A stretch of DNA of 38,966 bases, from positions 1 to 38,966 of the forward strand of contig JAFRZB010000019.1 in assembly GCA_017442785.1 (NCBI GenBank). The letters are read 5' to 3'. The stretch comes from Bacillota bacterium. GTDB lineage: Bacteria; Bacillota; Clostridia; Peptostreptococcales; Anaerovoracaceae. Positions 7,261 through 15,819 of the stretch are shown here, in pieces. A program made the position numbers and the translations under genes. Each line of letters starts with the position of its first letter. The first letter of the stretch is position 1. Below the pieces are notes generated by a model, which worked only from the letters and a program-made list of their open reading frames with translations, did no database searches and had not been told where the DNA came from.

Positions 7261-8157
7261 ATGACAATTAAACAGATAGAGTACTTTATCAAGACCTGCG
7301 AGAAGGGCAATATTACCCTTGCCGCAGAGGAGCTTTACGCGTCCAGGTCCGCCGTTTCCAAGGCCATCCACGAGCTTGAGGAGGAGTTCGGCGTGCGGCT
7401 TTTGGAAAGGTCCAAGAGCGGCGTCGTTCCCACCAGGGAGGGCGAGCAGGTCTTAAGGCAGGCCGTCTCGATGCAGAGCGGATACGAATACCTCAGGAAG
7501 ACGCTGGAGAGCATGAACATCGTCCATGAGAAGGTGATAAGAGTCGCCCTGACGAGGTCCTGCAGCACGGTGTTTTACGAGAAGTTCCTGCTTCCCTTCA
7601 TAGAGAAGAACCCCGAGATACGCTTTACCATCCACGAGTACAACGCGCTGGACGCGTTCGGACGCATGGATTCCGGTGAATACGACTTCGCCATGGCGCC
7701 GAGCGTCCTGGACATAGACAGGTTCGAGAGGGTATTCCTCTACAACAACAGGACCTGCCTTGTGGTCCCTAAGGATGACGAGCGCTTTGCCGAGAAGGAG
7801 AGCATATCCATAGAAGACATAGCGGACATACCGCTGGCGTTTGCCACCGCCTCCGCGCCCATAGAATCCACGCTGAAAAACGCCCTTGAGCCGCTCGGCA
7901 GGAGCTGCAATGTGGCACTTAAGACCTCGGATTTCAACATGATAGTGGACATGATGCGCCGCGGCCTGGTCTATCCCATAATATCCGAGGAGCTGGCCAA
8001 GACTCTTACAGATGTTAAGCTGTTCCTTCTTCCCATAAGGAAGTACATGACTTTAACAAGCGTCCTTGCGTGGAAGAAGGCGCCCATGTATCCCGGCTAC
8101 ATTCAGGACTTCATCAATTTCGCGACACAGATCACCAGGCAGAGCATAGGCCGCTGA
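7261..8157 (+). CDS. LysR-family transcriptional regulator
   Basis: A 298-residue DNA-binding regulator. Residues 1-60 form the winged helix-turn-helix (MTIKQIEYFIKTCE, ASRSAVSKAIHELEEEFGVRLLER), followed by the two-lobed effector-binding domain (about 88-290). The ligand is unknown. It has its own promoter and terminator. It converges on the peptide transporter genes and is not divergent from any target, so its regulon cannot be told by position. The spacing to GGAAAG is unusually short, but the protein begins exactly as LysR proteins do. Confidence 0.93.
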   Translation: MTIKQIEYFIKTCEKGNITLAAEELYASRSAVSKAIHELEEEFGVRLLERSKSGVVPTREGEQVLRQAVSMQSGYEYLRKTLESMNIVHEKVIRVALTRSCSTVFYEKFLLPFIEKNPEIRFTIHEYNALDAFGRMDSGEYDFAMAPSVLDIDRFERVFLYNNRTCLVVPKDDERFAEKESISIEDIADIPLAFATASAPIESTLKNALEPLGRSCNVALKTSDFNMIVDMMRRGLVYPIISEELAKTLTDVKLFLLPIRKYMTLTSVLAWKKAPMYPGYIQDFINFATQITRQSIGR

Positions 8158-8175
8158 GCCGTTTGCGCGTAATAA

Positions 8176-8211
8176 AACAGCCTGTCCTCATGGGACAGGC
8201 TGTTGTTTTGT
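8176..8211. terminator. Bidirectional terminator between LysR gene and peptide-binding protein gene
   Basis: AACAGCCTGTCC (8176-8187) pairs exactly with GGACAGGCTGTT (8193-8204), with a T-rich tail on the right and AATAAAA on the left, so it can act in both directions. Confidence 0.88.
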
Positions 8212-8233
8212 TCAGTCCTTTTGAACAAGCTTA

Positions 8234-9820
8234 TTACTTATTCTTGACCTCTCTCCAGATGGTCGCAGGTGTCATCTGGAAGTTTCCGCAGTGAGAATCA
8301 TGAACGTCCATGGACTCGAATACCGGTGTGAACACGTGGCACATTACGGTAGCGGTGTAGTCTTCAAGCAGGAGTGCCTTCATAGCCTCAACGCCGAGCT
8401 TTGCGCGCTCCTCGTTGGTCTGGGCGTTCTGGGCCGCAAGCTTCTTTTCCTTGTAGTTGTCAAGGAAGATCATGTTCTTGCAGTAACCGGTCCCGTCCGG
8501 ATCGAAGGTGGAGGCCATGGTGTTGGCCATGTTGTCGTAGTAGGACGGCAGTGTCAGCATGAAGAGTCCCGGAGTGGTTCCGTCTTTTCTTCTCTGGTCT
8601 GCGGATCCGACTGTCTCGACCTTCAGGTTGATGCCTACGTCCTTAAGGCAGTTCTGGATGGCGGTAGCGATATCGGTAGCGATGGAGATGCAGTAGATGG
8701 TGGATTCGAATCCGTTCTCATAACCTGCTTCCTTAAGGAGCTCCTTGCACTTCGCGGCGTCATAGGTATATGCAGAGTTTACGGACTCGTCATATACGAG
8801 GGCTGCCTTAGCGCCGAGGTTGTGATCCATGATACCAAGATCCGGCTCGCCGAGCTTCATGATCTTCTCGTAATCGAGACCGTACTTAAAGACTGCCTCT
8901 CTTACCTTGATGTTGGACCAGGGGTTGTTGGCATCGTGTCCGTCGAATGCCGCTACTCCGTAGATGATGAACGCGTCTGCGCCGAGTATTCTCTTGTCAG
9001 TAAAGCCGCTGGCCTTCAGCTGATCGATAACGGACTTGGTACCCATCTTCATGCAGTCGCCTTCGCCGTTGACGAGAGCGGTCATCATGGCGTTGTCGTC
9101 GTTGATGGAGAGGATCTCATAGCCGTCCAGGTACGGGAGCTGATCTCCGTTAGCGCTCTTGCCCCAGTAGCCTTCCCATCTTACGAATGATACGCTGGTA
9201 TCGGCAACGTAACCGTTCTCCTTGAACTTGAACGGGCCTGTTCCGACAGGATCGTACATGTTCTTCTCTTCGCCTACCTTGTCGTAGTGGGCCTTGGAAG
9301 CGATCTTAAGGGTGAGGGCATTCTCATAGTCCAGATACATCTTGTCGAAGATCAGCTTAACTGTGTAATCGTCGATCTTCTCGATCTTGGGGCTGTGGGA
9401 CTTGGAGAGGATCCTGTTCTTGTTAGCCAGCTCGTAGTTCCATACAACAACGTCTGCGTTAAGATCGGAGCCATCCTGAAATTTGACGCCCTGTCTGATC
9501 TTTACTGTGACTTCCTTGCCGTCTGCGCTCAGAGTGTAGTCGGTGCAGAGGACCTTGGTGATGCTGTTGTCCAGATTGTCGATCCAGATAAGGCTCTCGT
9601 AGATCGGGTCGGTGAAGGTGTTGCTGAGGTTTGCCGTCAGCGGGAAGAGTCCGGTGCACTTTGCAGTGGTTATTACCCTGTAGACTCCGCCGTACTTATC
9701 GTTCTTTCCGGCCTCGTTGCTGTTGTTCTGATTTCCGCCGTTGTTCGTCGGGGTGCCGCAAGCGGCAAGCGAGAACACCATAGCAAGGATCAACAGAACA
9801 GCGATGATTTTCTTTGCCAT
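8234..9820 (-). CDS. Peptide ABC transporter substrate-binding lipoprotein (family 5)
   Basis: A 528-residue extracellular solute-binding protein anchored by lipid. The signal peptide ends in LAAC (C21), followed by an Asn/Gly-rich linker (24-38). The mature part follows the SBP_bac_5 pattern, for example YGGVYRVI near the start, DPVGTGPFKF, and a C-terminal segment of the OppA/DppA type. It would deliver oligopeptides, dipeptides or nickel-like ligands to the permeases encoded upstream in the same operon. The ATG at 9820 follows AGGAGG by 9 bases; an earlier in-frame codon at 9847 would precede the ribosome site and is rejected. It is the last gene of the operon and is separated from the ATPase gene by a hairpin. 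Confidence 0.9.
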   Translation of the reverse strand: MAKKIIAVLLILAMVFSLAACGTPTNNGGNQNNSNEAGKNDKYGGVYRVITTAKCTGLFPLTANLSNTFTDPIYESLIWIDNLDNSITKVLCTDYTLSADGKEVTVKIRQGVKFQDGSDLNADVVVWNYELANKNRILSKSHSPKIEKIDDYTVKLIFDKMYLDYENALTLKIASKAHYDKVGEEKNMYDPVGTGPFKFKENGYVADTSVSFVRWEGYWGKSANGDQLPYLDGYEILSINDDNAMMTALVNGEGDCMKMGTKSVIDQLKASGFTDKRILGADAFIIYGVAAFDGHDANNPWSNIKVREAVFKYGLDYEKIMKLGEPDLGIMDHNLGAKAALVYDESVNSAYTYDAAKCKELLKEAGYENGFESTIYCISIATDIATAIQNCLKDVGINLKVETVGSADQRRKDGTTPGLFMLTLPSYYDNMANTMASTFDPDGTGYCKNMIFLDNYKEKKLAAQNAQTNEERAKLGVEAMKALLLEDYTATVMCHVFTPVFESMDVHDSHCGNFQMTPATIWREVKNK

Positions 9821-9860
9821 TTTTGTTTTCCTCCTGATAAGAATCAACTCAACAAATTAT

Positions 9861-9882
9861 CCGGACACTTTCCGTGCTCCGG
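9861..9882 (-). other. Intercistronic hairpin between ATPase and binding-protein genes
   Basis: CCGGA and CAC pair with GTG and TCCGG around a 5-base loop, with one bulged base. There is no T run, so it is more likely an mRNA processing or stability element that allows more binding protein than ATPase. Confidence 0.45.
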
Positions 9883-9889
9883 CAATGAC

Positions 9890-11950
9890 CTATTTATTGA
9901 AGCAGGCTACCATGTGTCCGCCGCCGCGGTCCGTGGCCTGCGGGCATTCCGCAAAGCACTGCTCCGTGGCGTACCTGCATCTGTTGCAGAACGGGCATCC
10001 CTTAGCTCTGTTGATGACGCTGGGCACCTCTCCCTGAAGCTCTATGAAGCTGCGCTGCCTTTCAATTACAGGGTCTGCAATGGGTACAGCAGACAGCAGA
10101 GCCTGGGTGTAGGGGTGTATCGGGTCCCTGTAGAGGTCCTCGCTGGAGGCCTCCTCCATTACTCTTCCCAGGTACATTACGAGTATCTTGTCGCTTATGT
10201 GCTTTACAACGGCAAGATCGTGCGCTATGAACAGGTAGGCAAGACCCATCTTGGACTGAAGGTCCTCAAGCAGGTTTATTACCTGAGCCTGTATGGACAC
10301 GTCCAGGGCTGAGATGGGCTCGTCCAGCAGGAGTATGGACGGGTTGGACGCGAGGGCTCTTGCCACGCCTATCCTCTGGCGCTGTCCGCCGGAGAAGTTG
10401 TGCGGGAAGCGGTCTCTCATCATCGGGTCCAGGCCTACGAGCGTGAACAGCTCGTCCACGCGGTCGCTCATCTCCGCCGGGTCGTCGTAGATCTTGTGGA
10501 TGATCATGGGCTCAGCGACGGATTCTCCCGCGGTCTTCCTGGGATCCAGCGAAGACGAGGGGTCCTGGAATACCATGGCCATGTTCTTGCGGTAGGGGAC
10601 CAGTTCCTTGGGCTTCATCTTTGAGATGTCCGTGCCGAAGATGTTTATCTCGCCCCTGTCGGGCTCGTACATCCTCATGATGGTCCTGGCAAGGGTGGTC
10701 TTGCCGCAGCCGGACTCGCCTACTATGCCGAGGGTCTCGCCCCTCCTTACGAAGAAGGAGATGTCCTCTATGGCGTTGAATTCGGCCACCTTCTTTTTCA
10801 TCAGGCCCTTGTATATGGTAAAGCTCTTAGTGACGTTCTTTACCTCTATGCAGACCGTATCCTCTATTTTTTTGGGCGGACGGACCGCGGAAAGAGAAAC
10901 GTCCGCCTGCTTGGCCTTCGTTACGAAATCCTCCAGTGTAAGGTGGCAGGCCGTAAAGTGATCCGGGAATATCTCGAACAGCTCCGGTTTCGGGAGCTCC
11001 CTGCACTTTGGCTCCGCGTACTTGCACCTGGGGTAGAAGGCGCAGTAGGTGGGCCTGTTGGCAGGCGAGGGCGGCATGCCTTCAATAGGTACCAGCACCC
11101 TGTCGATGGGGTCGTCCAGGCGCGGTATCGCCTTAAGAAGGCTCTTGGTGTACGGGTGGTAGGGCTTGTGGAATATGCCGACCGCGTCTCCAAGCTCTAC
11201 TATGTTGCCCGCGTACATTACGTATATGCGCTCCGCGTACCTGGCCACTATGCCGAGGTTATGCGTTACTATTACTACCGAGATACCTGTCCTTACGCTT
11301 AGGTCCTTGATCATCTCAAGGAGCAGCGCCTGGGTGGTAACGTCCAGAGCTGTGGTGGCCTCGTCCGCTATCAGAACGTCGGGCTCCGCGGCAAGGACCA
11401 TGGCTATCATTATCCTCTGCCTCATTCCGCCGGAGAACTGCATCGGGTACTCGTTGTATCTGTCTGCGGCGTCAGGGATCTTTACCATCTCCATCATCTC
11501 TATGGCCTTGGCTTTTCCCTCGGCCTTGCTGAGGTTGAGGTGCTCCGAGATGGACTCCCTTATCTGCTCGCCTACGGGCATTACCGGGTTTAAGGAGGTC
11601 ATGGGCTCCTGGAAGATCATGCCTATCCTTCCTCCGCGGACATCGCGCATGGCGTTGCTGTTAGGCTTGTAGTCCAGAAGGTTCTTGCCGTTGTCGTCCA
11701 GTACCACGGTGCCTTCCTTTACCTTGCCGTTTCCGGGAAGGAGCTGCAGGGCGGAGAGCATGGTCATGGATTTTCCGGAACCGGACTCTCCTACAAGGCC
11801 TATTATCTCACCTCTTTTCAGCTGGATGGAGACACCGTCCAATACGCGTATCTCGGACTTGTCGCTGTTGCGGAAATCAGTCTTGATGTTTTCGATATTA
11901 AGAAGATCCTCAACGAGCTTGTCTTCTTTTCTGTTTGTTATCAGACCCAT
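9890..11950 (-). CDS. Fused oligopeptide/dipeptide ABC transporter ATPase (DppD-DppF type)
   Basis: A 686-residue protein with two complete ABC ATPase modules that are usually separate DppD and DppF subunits. Module one has Walker A GESGSGKS (54-61), signature FSGGMRQR (172-179) and Walker B VLIADE (192-197). It ends in an oligopeptide-type C-terminal region with cysteines CAFYPRCKYAEPKC (303-316). Module two has Walker A GESGCGKT (411-418), signature NFSGGQRQR (518-526), Walker B LLLDEP, and a second cysteine-rich tail (CPFCNRCRYATEQC). The cysteines may bind an Fe-S cluster, as reported for DppD-like proteins. It powers uptake through the two permeases encoded just upstream. All catalytic motifs are intact in both halves. 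The start follows GGTGAG and is 12 bases after the permease stop. Confidence 0.92.
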   Translation of the reverse strand: MGLITNRKEDKLVEDLLNIENIKTDFRNSDKSEIRVLDGVSIQLKRGEIIGLVGESGSGKSMTMLSALQLLPGNGKVKEGTVVLDDNGKNLLDYKPNSNAMRDVRGGRIGMIFQEPMTSLNPVMPVGEQIRESISEHLNLSKAEGKAKAIEMMEMVKIPDAADRYNEYPMQFSGGMRQRIMIAMVLAAEPDVLIADEATTALDVTTQALLLEMIKDLSVRTGISVVIVTHNLGIVARYAERIYVMYAGNIVELGDAVGIFHKPYHPYTKSLLKAIPRLDDPIDRVLVPIEGMPPSPANRPTYCAFYPRCKYAEPKCRELPKPELFEIFPDHFTACHLTLEDFVTKAKQADVSLSAVRPPKKIEDTVCIEVKNVTKSFTIYKGLMKKKVAEFNAIEDISFFVRRGETLGIVGESGCGKTTLARTIMRMYEPDRGEINIFGTDISKMKPKELVPYRKNMAMVFQDPSSSLDPRKTAGESVAEPMIIHKIYDDPAEMSDRVDELFTLVGLDPMMRDRFPHNFSGGQRQRIGVARALASNPSILLLDEPISALDVSIQAQVINLLEDLQSKMGLAYLFIAHDLAVVKHISDKILVMYLGRVMEEASSEDLYRDPIHPYTQALLSAVPIADPVIERQRSFIELQGEVPSVINRAKGCPFCNRCRYATEQCFAECPQATDRGGGHMVACFNK

Positions 11951-11962
11951 TATCTCACCATC

Positions 11963-12871
11963 CTATGCTTCGCCGGAGAGTCTCGGATCCATTGCGTCGC
12001 GCAGGCCGTCGCCTATCATGTTAAGGCATATTACCAGCACGGCTACGCAGATACCGGGGACTATTGAAATATACGGGTTGTCGAGCAGATAGCCTCTGCC
12101 CTGTGATACCATCGAGCCCCAGGACGGGGTCGGGATGGTGATGCCTACGCCAAGGAAGGAAAGGCTCGCCTCGGAAAGGATCGTGCCTCCCACGTTGCTC
12201 ATCATCATTACCAGGTTCGGCGACATGATGTTGGGAAGTATGTGCCTTACCATTATGAATATGCTGCCTGCGCCCTGCATCTGTGCGGCCTTTACGTAGT
12301 CGCTGTTCTTTACGCGAAGAGTCATGGCCCTCGTCATTCGCACGTAGGTCGGGACCGTGGCTATGGCCAGTATCACCGCAAGAGAACCCATCGAGTGGCC
12401 GAACACGGCTACCAGCGCCAGGGAGAGCATCAGGTTCGGGATGGAGTTTAATGCCTCCATTATCCTCATTATAAGTATGTCCGCTATCCCGCTGAAATAC
12501 GCGGCGCACATGCCCAGGGCTATTCCTATGACAGCCGCGAGTATTACGGCGAGAACGCCTATTATCAGGGATATCCTTGCCCCGTACAGAAGCCTTGTGA
12601 ATATGTCTCTTCCGAAGTTATCGGTGCCCAGCAGATGCTCCGCGCTCGGAAGCGCCAGCTGAGCGTTCTCGTTCATGGCGTCGGGCTCGTAGGGGGTAAG
12701 GAACGGGGCGAATATTGCAGCAAGCAGGATTATCACGAAGCCTATCGTGCCGACTATTACTATGCGGCGCGCGAACATGGCCTTGAAGAATCTCTTCCTG
12801 GCCTGCTTCTTCATCTGCTTCTTTACGTCTTTTCTGGACTGGTCCATGGCAGCCTTAGTCTTAGTATCCAT
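11963..12871 (-). CDS. Peptide ABC transporter permease (DppC/OppC type)
   Basis: A 302-residue inner membrane permease with a basic cytosolic N-terminus (1-36), a first membrane span (37-58) and the C-type start of the periplasmic loop (FLTPYEPDAMNENAQL). The GRDIFTRLLYGARISL segment and the late ASLSFLGVGITIPTPSWG motif are diagnostic of DppC/OppC. It pairs with the DppB-type permease. An ideal GGAGGTAAGGC ribosome site overlaps the stop of the preceding gene; the gap is 11 bases. Confidence 0.93.
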   Translation of the reverse strand: MDTKTKAAMDQSRKDVKKQMKKQARKRFFKAMFARRIVIVGTIGFVIILLAAIFAPFLTPYEPDAMNENAQLALPSAEHLLGTDNFGRDIFTRLLYGARISLIIGVLAVILAAVIGIALGMCAAYFSGIADILIMRIMEALNSIPNLMLSLALVAVFGHSMGSLAVILAIATVPTYVRMTRAMTLRVKNSDYVKAAQMQGAGSIFIMVRHILPNIMSPNLVMMMSNVGGTILSEASLSFLGVGITIPTPSWGSMVSQGRGYLLDNPYISIVPGICVAVLVICLNMIGDGLRDAMDPRLSGEA

Positions 12872-12882
12872 GCCTTACCTCC

Positions 12883-13845
12883 TCAGTCTGCCGAACCGTC
12901 CAGGCTTATCCTCGGATCTACCAGCACATACAAGACGTCCGTAAGAATGAACGCCAGGCATGCGACTATGGTAGATATCAGGACTATGGCCTGTATCGCG
13001 GGAATATCCTTATTGTTTATAGAGGTCATGGCCATAAGGCCCATGCCCGGTATGGAGAATACGTTCTCCACTATCATGGACCCGCTGAGTATCCTCGCCA
13101 GTCTGGATCCAAGTATGGTGACTATCGGAATGAGGCCGTTGCGGACCATGTGCTTCATGTTGACGGCGGCATTGGAAAGGCCCTTGGACCTTGCAGTCCT
13201 GATGTAGTCCTGCCTTATAACCTCAAGCATCGCGGACCTGCTCTGCCTGGTAAAGCCCGCTATGCCGCCCAGTGCCACGCAGATTACCGGCATTATTATG
13301 GTCTTTATGTGCCTTTCCCAGCCGACTCTGGCGGGCCATCCGAAACCGACTGACGGCAGCCAGTTATGCCTGAACGAGAAGAACAACATCAGCATTATGC
13401 CTATCCAGAACTGAGGCAGGCAGTTGCAGATGTTGGCGATCAGGGTGATGATCGTATCGGATGGTTTTTTTCGCCGTATGGCTGAAATGCTGCCGAACAG
13501 CACTCCCAAGGGGACGCTTATCAGCATCGCGAGGAAGGAGAGGTAAAGAGTCGTCGGGATCTTTTCCTTGAGCATGTCCCATACCGGCCTGCGGTACACG
13601 TAGGAATAACCGAGGTTGCCGGAGAGCAGGTTCTTAAGCCAGATGACATATCTGGAAGCGGTGCTCTTGTCCAGGTTGAGCTCGTAGTAGATCTGGTCGT
13701 ATTCTTCCTGGGTAAGATCATCTCTTCCGGCGGCATTGTAAACGATGTCTCCCGGAACCATGTCTACAAGGAAGAACGTCAGCAGTGTTACGACGAACAC
13801 CACGATGACCATCTGGCCCAAACGTTTTAACAGATACTTTCCCAT
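12883..13845 (-). CDS. Peptide ABC transporter permease (DppB/OppB type)
   Basis: A 320-residue permease with the classic DppB/OppB start MGKYLLKRLGQMVIVVFVVTLLTF, followed by VDMVPGD. An external helical region follows (about 40-75), then several spans and the EAA-type loop (RQSRSAMLEVIRQDYIRTARSKGLS). It is the first gene of the operon, started by AAGGAGAT six bases upstream. Substrate type (peptide, nickel or other) is set by the binding protein and is not certain. Confidence 0.93.
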   Translation of the reverse strand: MGKYLLKRLGQMVIVVFVVTLLTFFLVDMVPGDIVYNAAGRDDLTQEEYDQIYYELNLDKSTASRYVIWLKNLLSGNLGYSYVYRRPVWDMLKEKIPTTLYLSFLAMLISVPLGVLFGSISAIRRKKPSDTIITLIANICNCLPQFWIGIMLMLFFSFRHNWLPSVGFGWPARVGWERHIKTIIMPVICVALGGIAGFTRQSRSAMLEVIRQDYIRTARSKGLSNAAVNMKHMVRNGLIPIVTILGSRLARILSGSMIVENVFSIPGMGLMAMTSINNKDIPAIQAIVLISTIVACLAFILTDVLYVLVDPRISLDGSAD

Positions 13846-13889
13846 ATCAGATCTCCTTAGTGATCGATATTTGCCATTATTATATTTTT

Positions 13890-13915
13890 ATTATAAAATG
13901 ATAAAAAAGTGTCAA
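13890..13915 (-). promoter_or_regulatory. Candidate promoter of the peptide transport operon
   Basis: On the minus strand TTGACA (13915-13910) is followed after 14 bases by TATAAT (13895-13890). Both hexamers are perfect but the spacing is shorter than usual. A TAATAA with a 16-base spacer is the alternative -10. Confidence 0.4.
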
Positions 13916-13937
13916 AAAGTGTATAAATGTCTTTATC

Positions 13938-13955
13938 CGTGAAGTTTTCTTCACG
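13938..13955. promoter_or_regulatory. Perfect inverted repeat upstream of the operon promoter
   Basis: CGTGAAG (13938-13944), TTTT, CTTCACG (13949-13955). It lies about 22 bases upstream of the -35 box, where an activator or repressor could bind. No plus-strand gene ends here, so terminator use is unlikely. Confidence 0.4.
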
Positions 13956-14061
13956 CGTTTATTTTTTCTCAAGATAGTGGTATATTTAAAAGCACTGTAT
14001 TTTTCTCTTTAACAGCGCGATCTCCGGCGCTCGGCAAGAAGAATTCCAAGATCATTTCCAT

Positions 14062-14095
14062 AAAAAAATGGGGCAGCGCGTGCTGCCCCTTTTTC
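14062..14095 (-). terminator. Terminator downstream of the DUF4230 gene
   Basis: GGGGCAGC (14070-14077) pairs with GCTGCCCC (14082-14089). Minus-strand transcripts run into an A/T run (14062-14068), and the right flank is T-rich too, so it may work both ways. Confidence 0.88.
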
Positions 14096-14106
14096 TTCGG
14101 CATATA

Positions 14107-14907
14107 TTACCGGAATATGACGTTCAGTCTGTACTCGGATGATACGGAGCTGATTATCGGCTGGTAGAGCTCCCAGACTGCCATCTTTGCGAACCTGTCG
14201 GCCTCCGCAGAGATGTTGTCATAGAGGAGCTTCTGCTCCATCTTGGCCTGCGCCTCTGACTGGATCTTTGCCATGTCTCCGGGCTCCAGCTTAATGCTTC
14301 CGAAGGCCAGAAAGCCCTTTTCCACGTCGCCGAACTCCATGTCCTCGGCCTGTATGTTTATGGGCTCCAGCTGGGCGTGAGGTATCATCAGGGTCACCGT
14401 CTTGTTGCTCTCATCCAAAATGATACAGTCGTCTGTAAGGGCGCTGAGGTCTATGGTGTAGACCGCAGTTCCGTGGTAGGTGATTATCTGATTCTTGCTG
14501 AACATCTTGAGCTTGGCCAGACCCTCGACAGTGATCGTGGCTGCGTCGGAGATCTTATACGACATTACGTTCAGCTTCCTGAGCTGCGTCCTGTCCTTTA
14601 ATACCGCTTCTGCAAAGTCCGCGGCTGTATAGCCCAGGAAGCCGTGGTTCTCTATGGTAAGATCCCTGTCTTCAACGGGCTTATCCACCTCAAATATGCC
14701 CTTGATGCTGCCGGTAAGGCTCACCTTGGGTATTATGAACATCAGAACGGCTATGATGATGAGCGCGGGTATGGCGACCTTAAGCACAAGAGCCTTAATA
14801 AGCTCCTTGGCAGCGCCGGAACCGGAGCCCTTCTTTGCCCCCTCCATGGCGGCCTTCTCCACTTTTTCGAGAAGTTCCTTCTCGTTGAACTGAATATCGT
14901 TTTCCAT
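14107..14907 (-). CDS. DUF4230 domain membrane-anchored protein
   Basis: A 266-residue protein with a charged N-terminal region including a Gly/Ser patch (27-32) and one membrane span (about 38-60). An exported or cytosolic domain then follows the DUF4230 pattern: a YHGTAVYTIDLSAL strand region followed by TVTLMIPHAQL. The domain's function is not known. The ATG at 14907 is chosen because AGGAGA lies eight bases upstream; the in-frame codon at 14931 lacks a site. It is transcribed alone and ends at its own terminator. Confidence 0.75.
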   Translation of the reverse strand: MENDIQFNEKELLEKVEKAAMEGAKKGSGSGAAKELIKALVLKVAIPALIIIAVLMFIIPKVSLTGSIKGIFEVDKPVEDRDLTIENHGFLGYTAADFAEAVLKDRTQLRKLNVMSYKISDAATITVEGLAKLKMFSKNQIITYHGTAVYTIDLSALTDDCIILDESNKTVTLMIPHAQLEPINIQAEDMEFGDVEKGFLAFGSIKLEPGDMAKIQSEAQAKMEQKLLYDNISAEADRFAKMAVWELYQPIISSVSSEYRLNVIFR

Positions 14908-15044
14908 GTTCTTTTCTCCTGACAACGGCACAATATCCCTATAGCATCATTTTAAAGCATGTGTACCGCCGCTTCCAGCAGAATCGGTGTTGATGATGTG
15001 TATTTTTTGTGGAGAAGTGCGCTGCGCGGGCATGCATAATAATG

Positions 15045-15050
15045 TATAAT
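15045..15050 (+). promoter_or_regulatory. -10 box of the MBL-fold hydrolase gene
   Basis: TATAAT (15045-15050) lies 22 bases before the start codon. No good -35 hexamer is visible, so promoter strength is uncertain. Confidence 0.45.
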
Positions 15051-15071
15051 GAAAACGCAGGAGGTGAGACC

Positions 15072-15767
15072 ATGGCGGAAGTTATAAGGATAAACGACAA
15101 CAGCTGGCGCATAGACGAGGGCTTTGTGCGCTATTTCCTGCTGGAGGGGAAGGACTTTGCCCTGATGGTGGACAGCGGGGCGTCGAGCCCGGACGCGAAA
15201 AAGATCGCAGAAGGCCTGACGGATCTTCCCGTAAAGCTCATCAATACCCACTCGGACCCGGACCACATCTCCGGAAACGAGGCGTTCGAGAGCTTTTGGA
15301 TGCATCCTGCGGATGAGGCCTATTACCGCGAGAAGGGCGGAAAAAGAGAGCTGCTGCCTGTAAAGGACGGAGAAGTCATAGACCTGGGCGGAAGGCCGGT
15401 AGAGGTGATACACGTTCCGGGGCACACCCCGGGGAGCATTGCGCTTCTGGATGTAAACAACGCGGTGCTGCTGTCGGGGGACTCTGTGCAGAGCAGCAAC
15501 ATATACATGTTCGGCTCGAGGAGGAACATAAGGGACTTCGTAAGAAGCCTTGAAAAGCTCAGGGGCATGAAGGACAGGTTCCGCGAAGTCTGGGGCGGTC
15601 ACGGAGACTTTCCGTCAGAGCCGGATCTTACAGACAGACTCATAGAGGGGGCCTGCTCCATAATAGAGGGAAGAGCCGCAGGCGTTGAGACTGAACGTAT
15701 GGGCATTAAGATAATGCATTACATCTTCCCGTACGCGGGCTTTTACTGCGATGTCCCCGAAAAGTAA
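15072..15767 (+). CDS. Metallo-beta-lactamase fold hydrolase
   Basis: A 231-residue cytosolic MBL-fold hydrolase. The metal motif reads THSDPDH (59-65), giving H60, D62, D64 and H65; most MBL proteins have a His where D62 lies. The other ligand positions are present: GHTPG (H118), SGDS (D137) and WGGHGD (H177). The substrate is unknown; thioesterase or glyoxalase II-like roles are common in the superfamily. The start at 15072 follows AGGAGGTGAG. The gene converges on the small lipoprotein gene and shares a terminator with it. Confidence 0.87.
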   Translation: MAEVIRINDNSWRIDEGFVRYFLLEGKDFALMVDSGASSPDAKKIAEGLTDLPVKLINTHSDPDHISGNEAFESFWMHPADEAYYREKGGKRELLPVKDGEVIDLGGRPVEVIHVPGHTPGSIALLDVNNAVLLSGDSVQSSNIYMFGSRRNIRDFVRSLEKLRGMKDRFREVWGGHGDFPSEPDLTDRLIEGACSIIEGRAAGVETERMGIKIMHYIFPYAGFYCDVPEK

Positions 15768-15778
15768 AAAAAGAAATA

Positions 15779-15805
15779 AAAAGGGAGGCCAGGGGCCTCC
15801 CTTTT
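15779..15805. terminator. Bidirectional terminator
   Basis: AAAAGGGAGGCC (15779-15790) and GGCCTCCCTTTT (15794-15805) form a perfect 12-bp stem with a 3-base loop between convergent genes. Confidence 0.93.
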
Positions 15806-15819
15806 AAAATGCTGCATTA

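Noticed and set aside
13938-13960. Plus-strand terminator (hairpin followed by T-rich DNA)
   Set aside because: No plus-strand gene precedes it, so an operator or chance hairpin is more likely.
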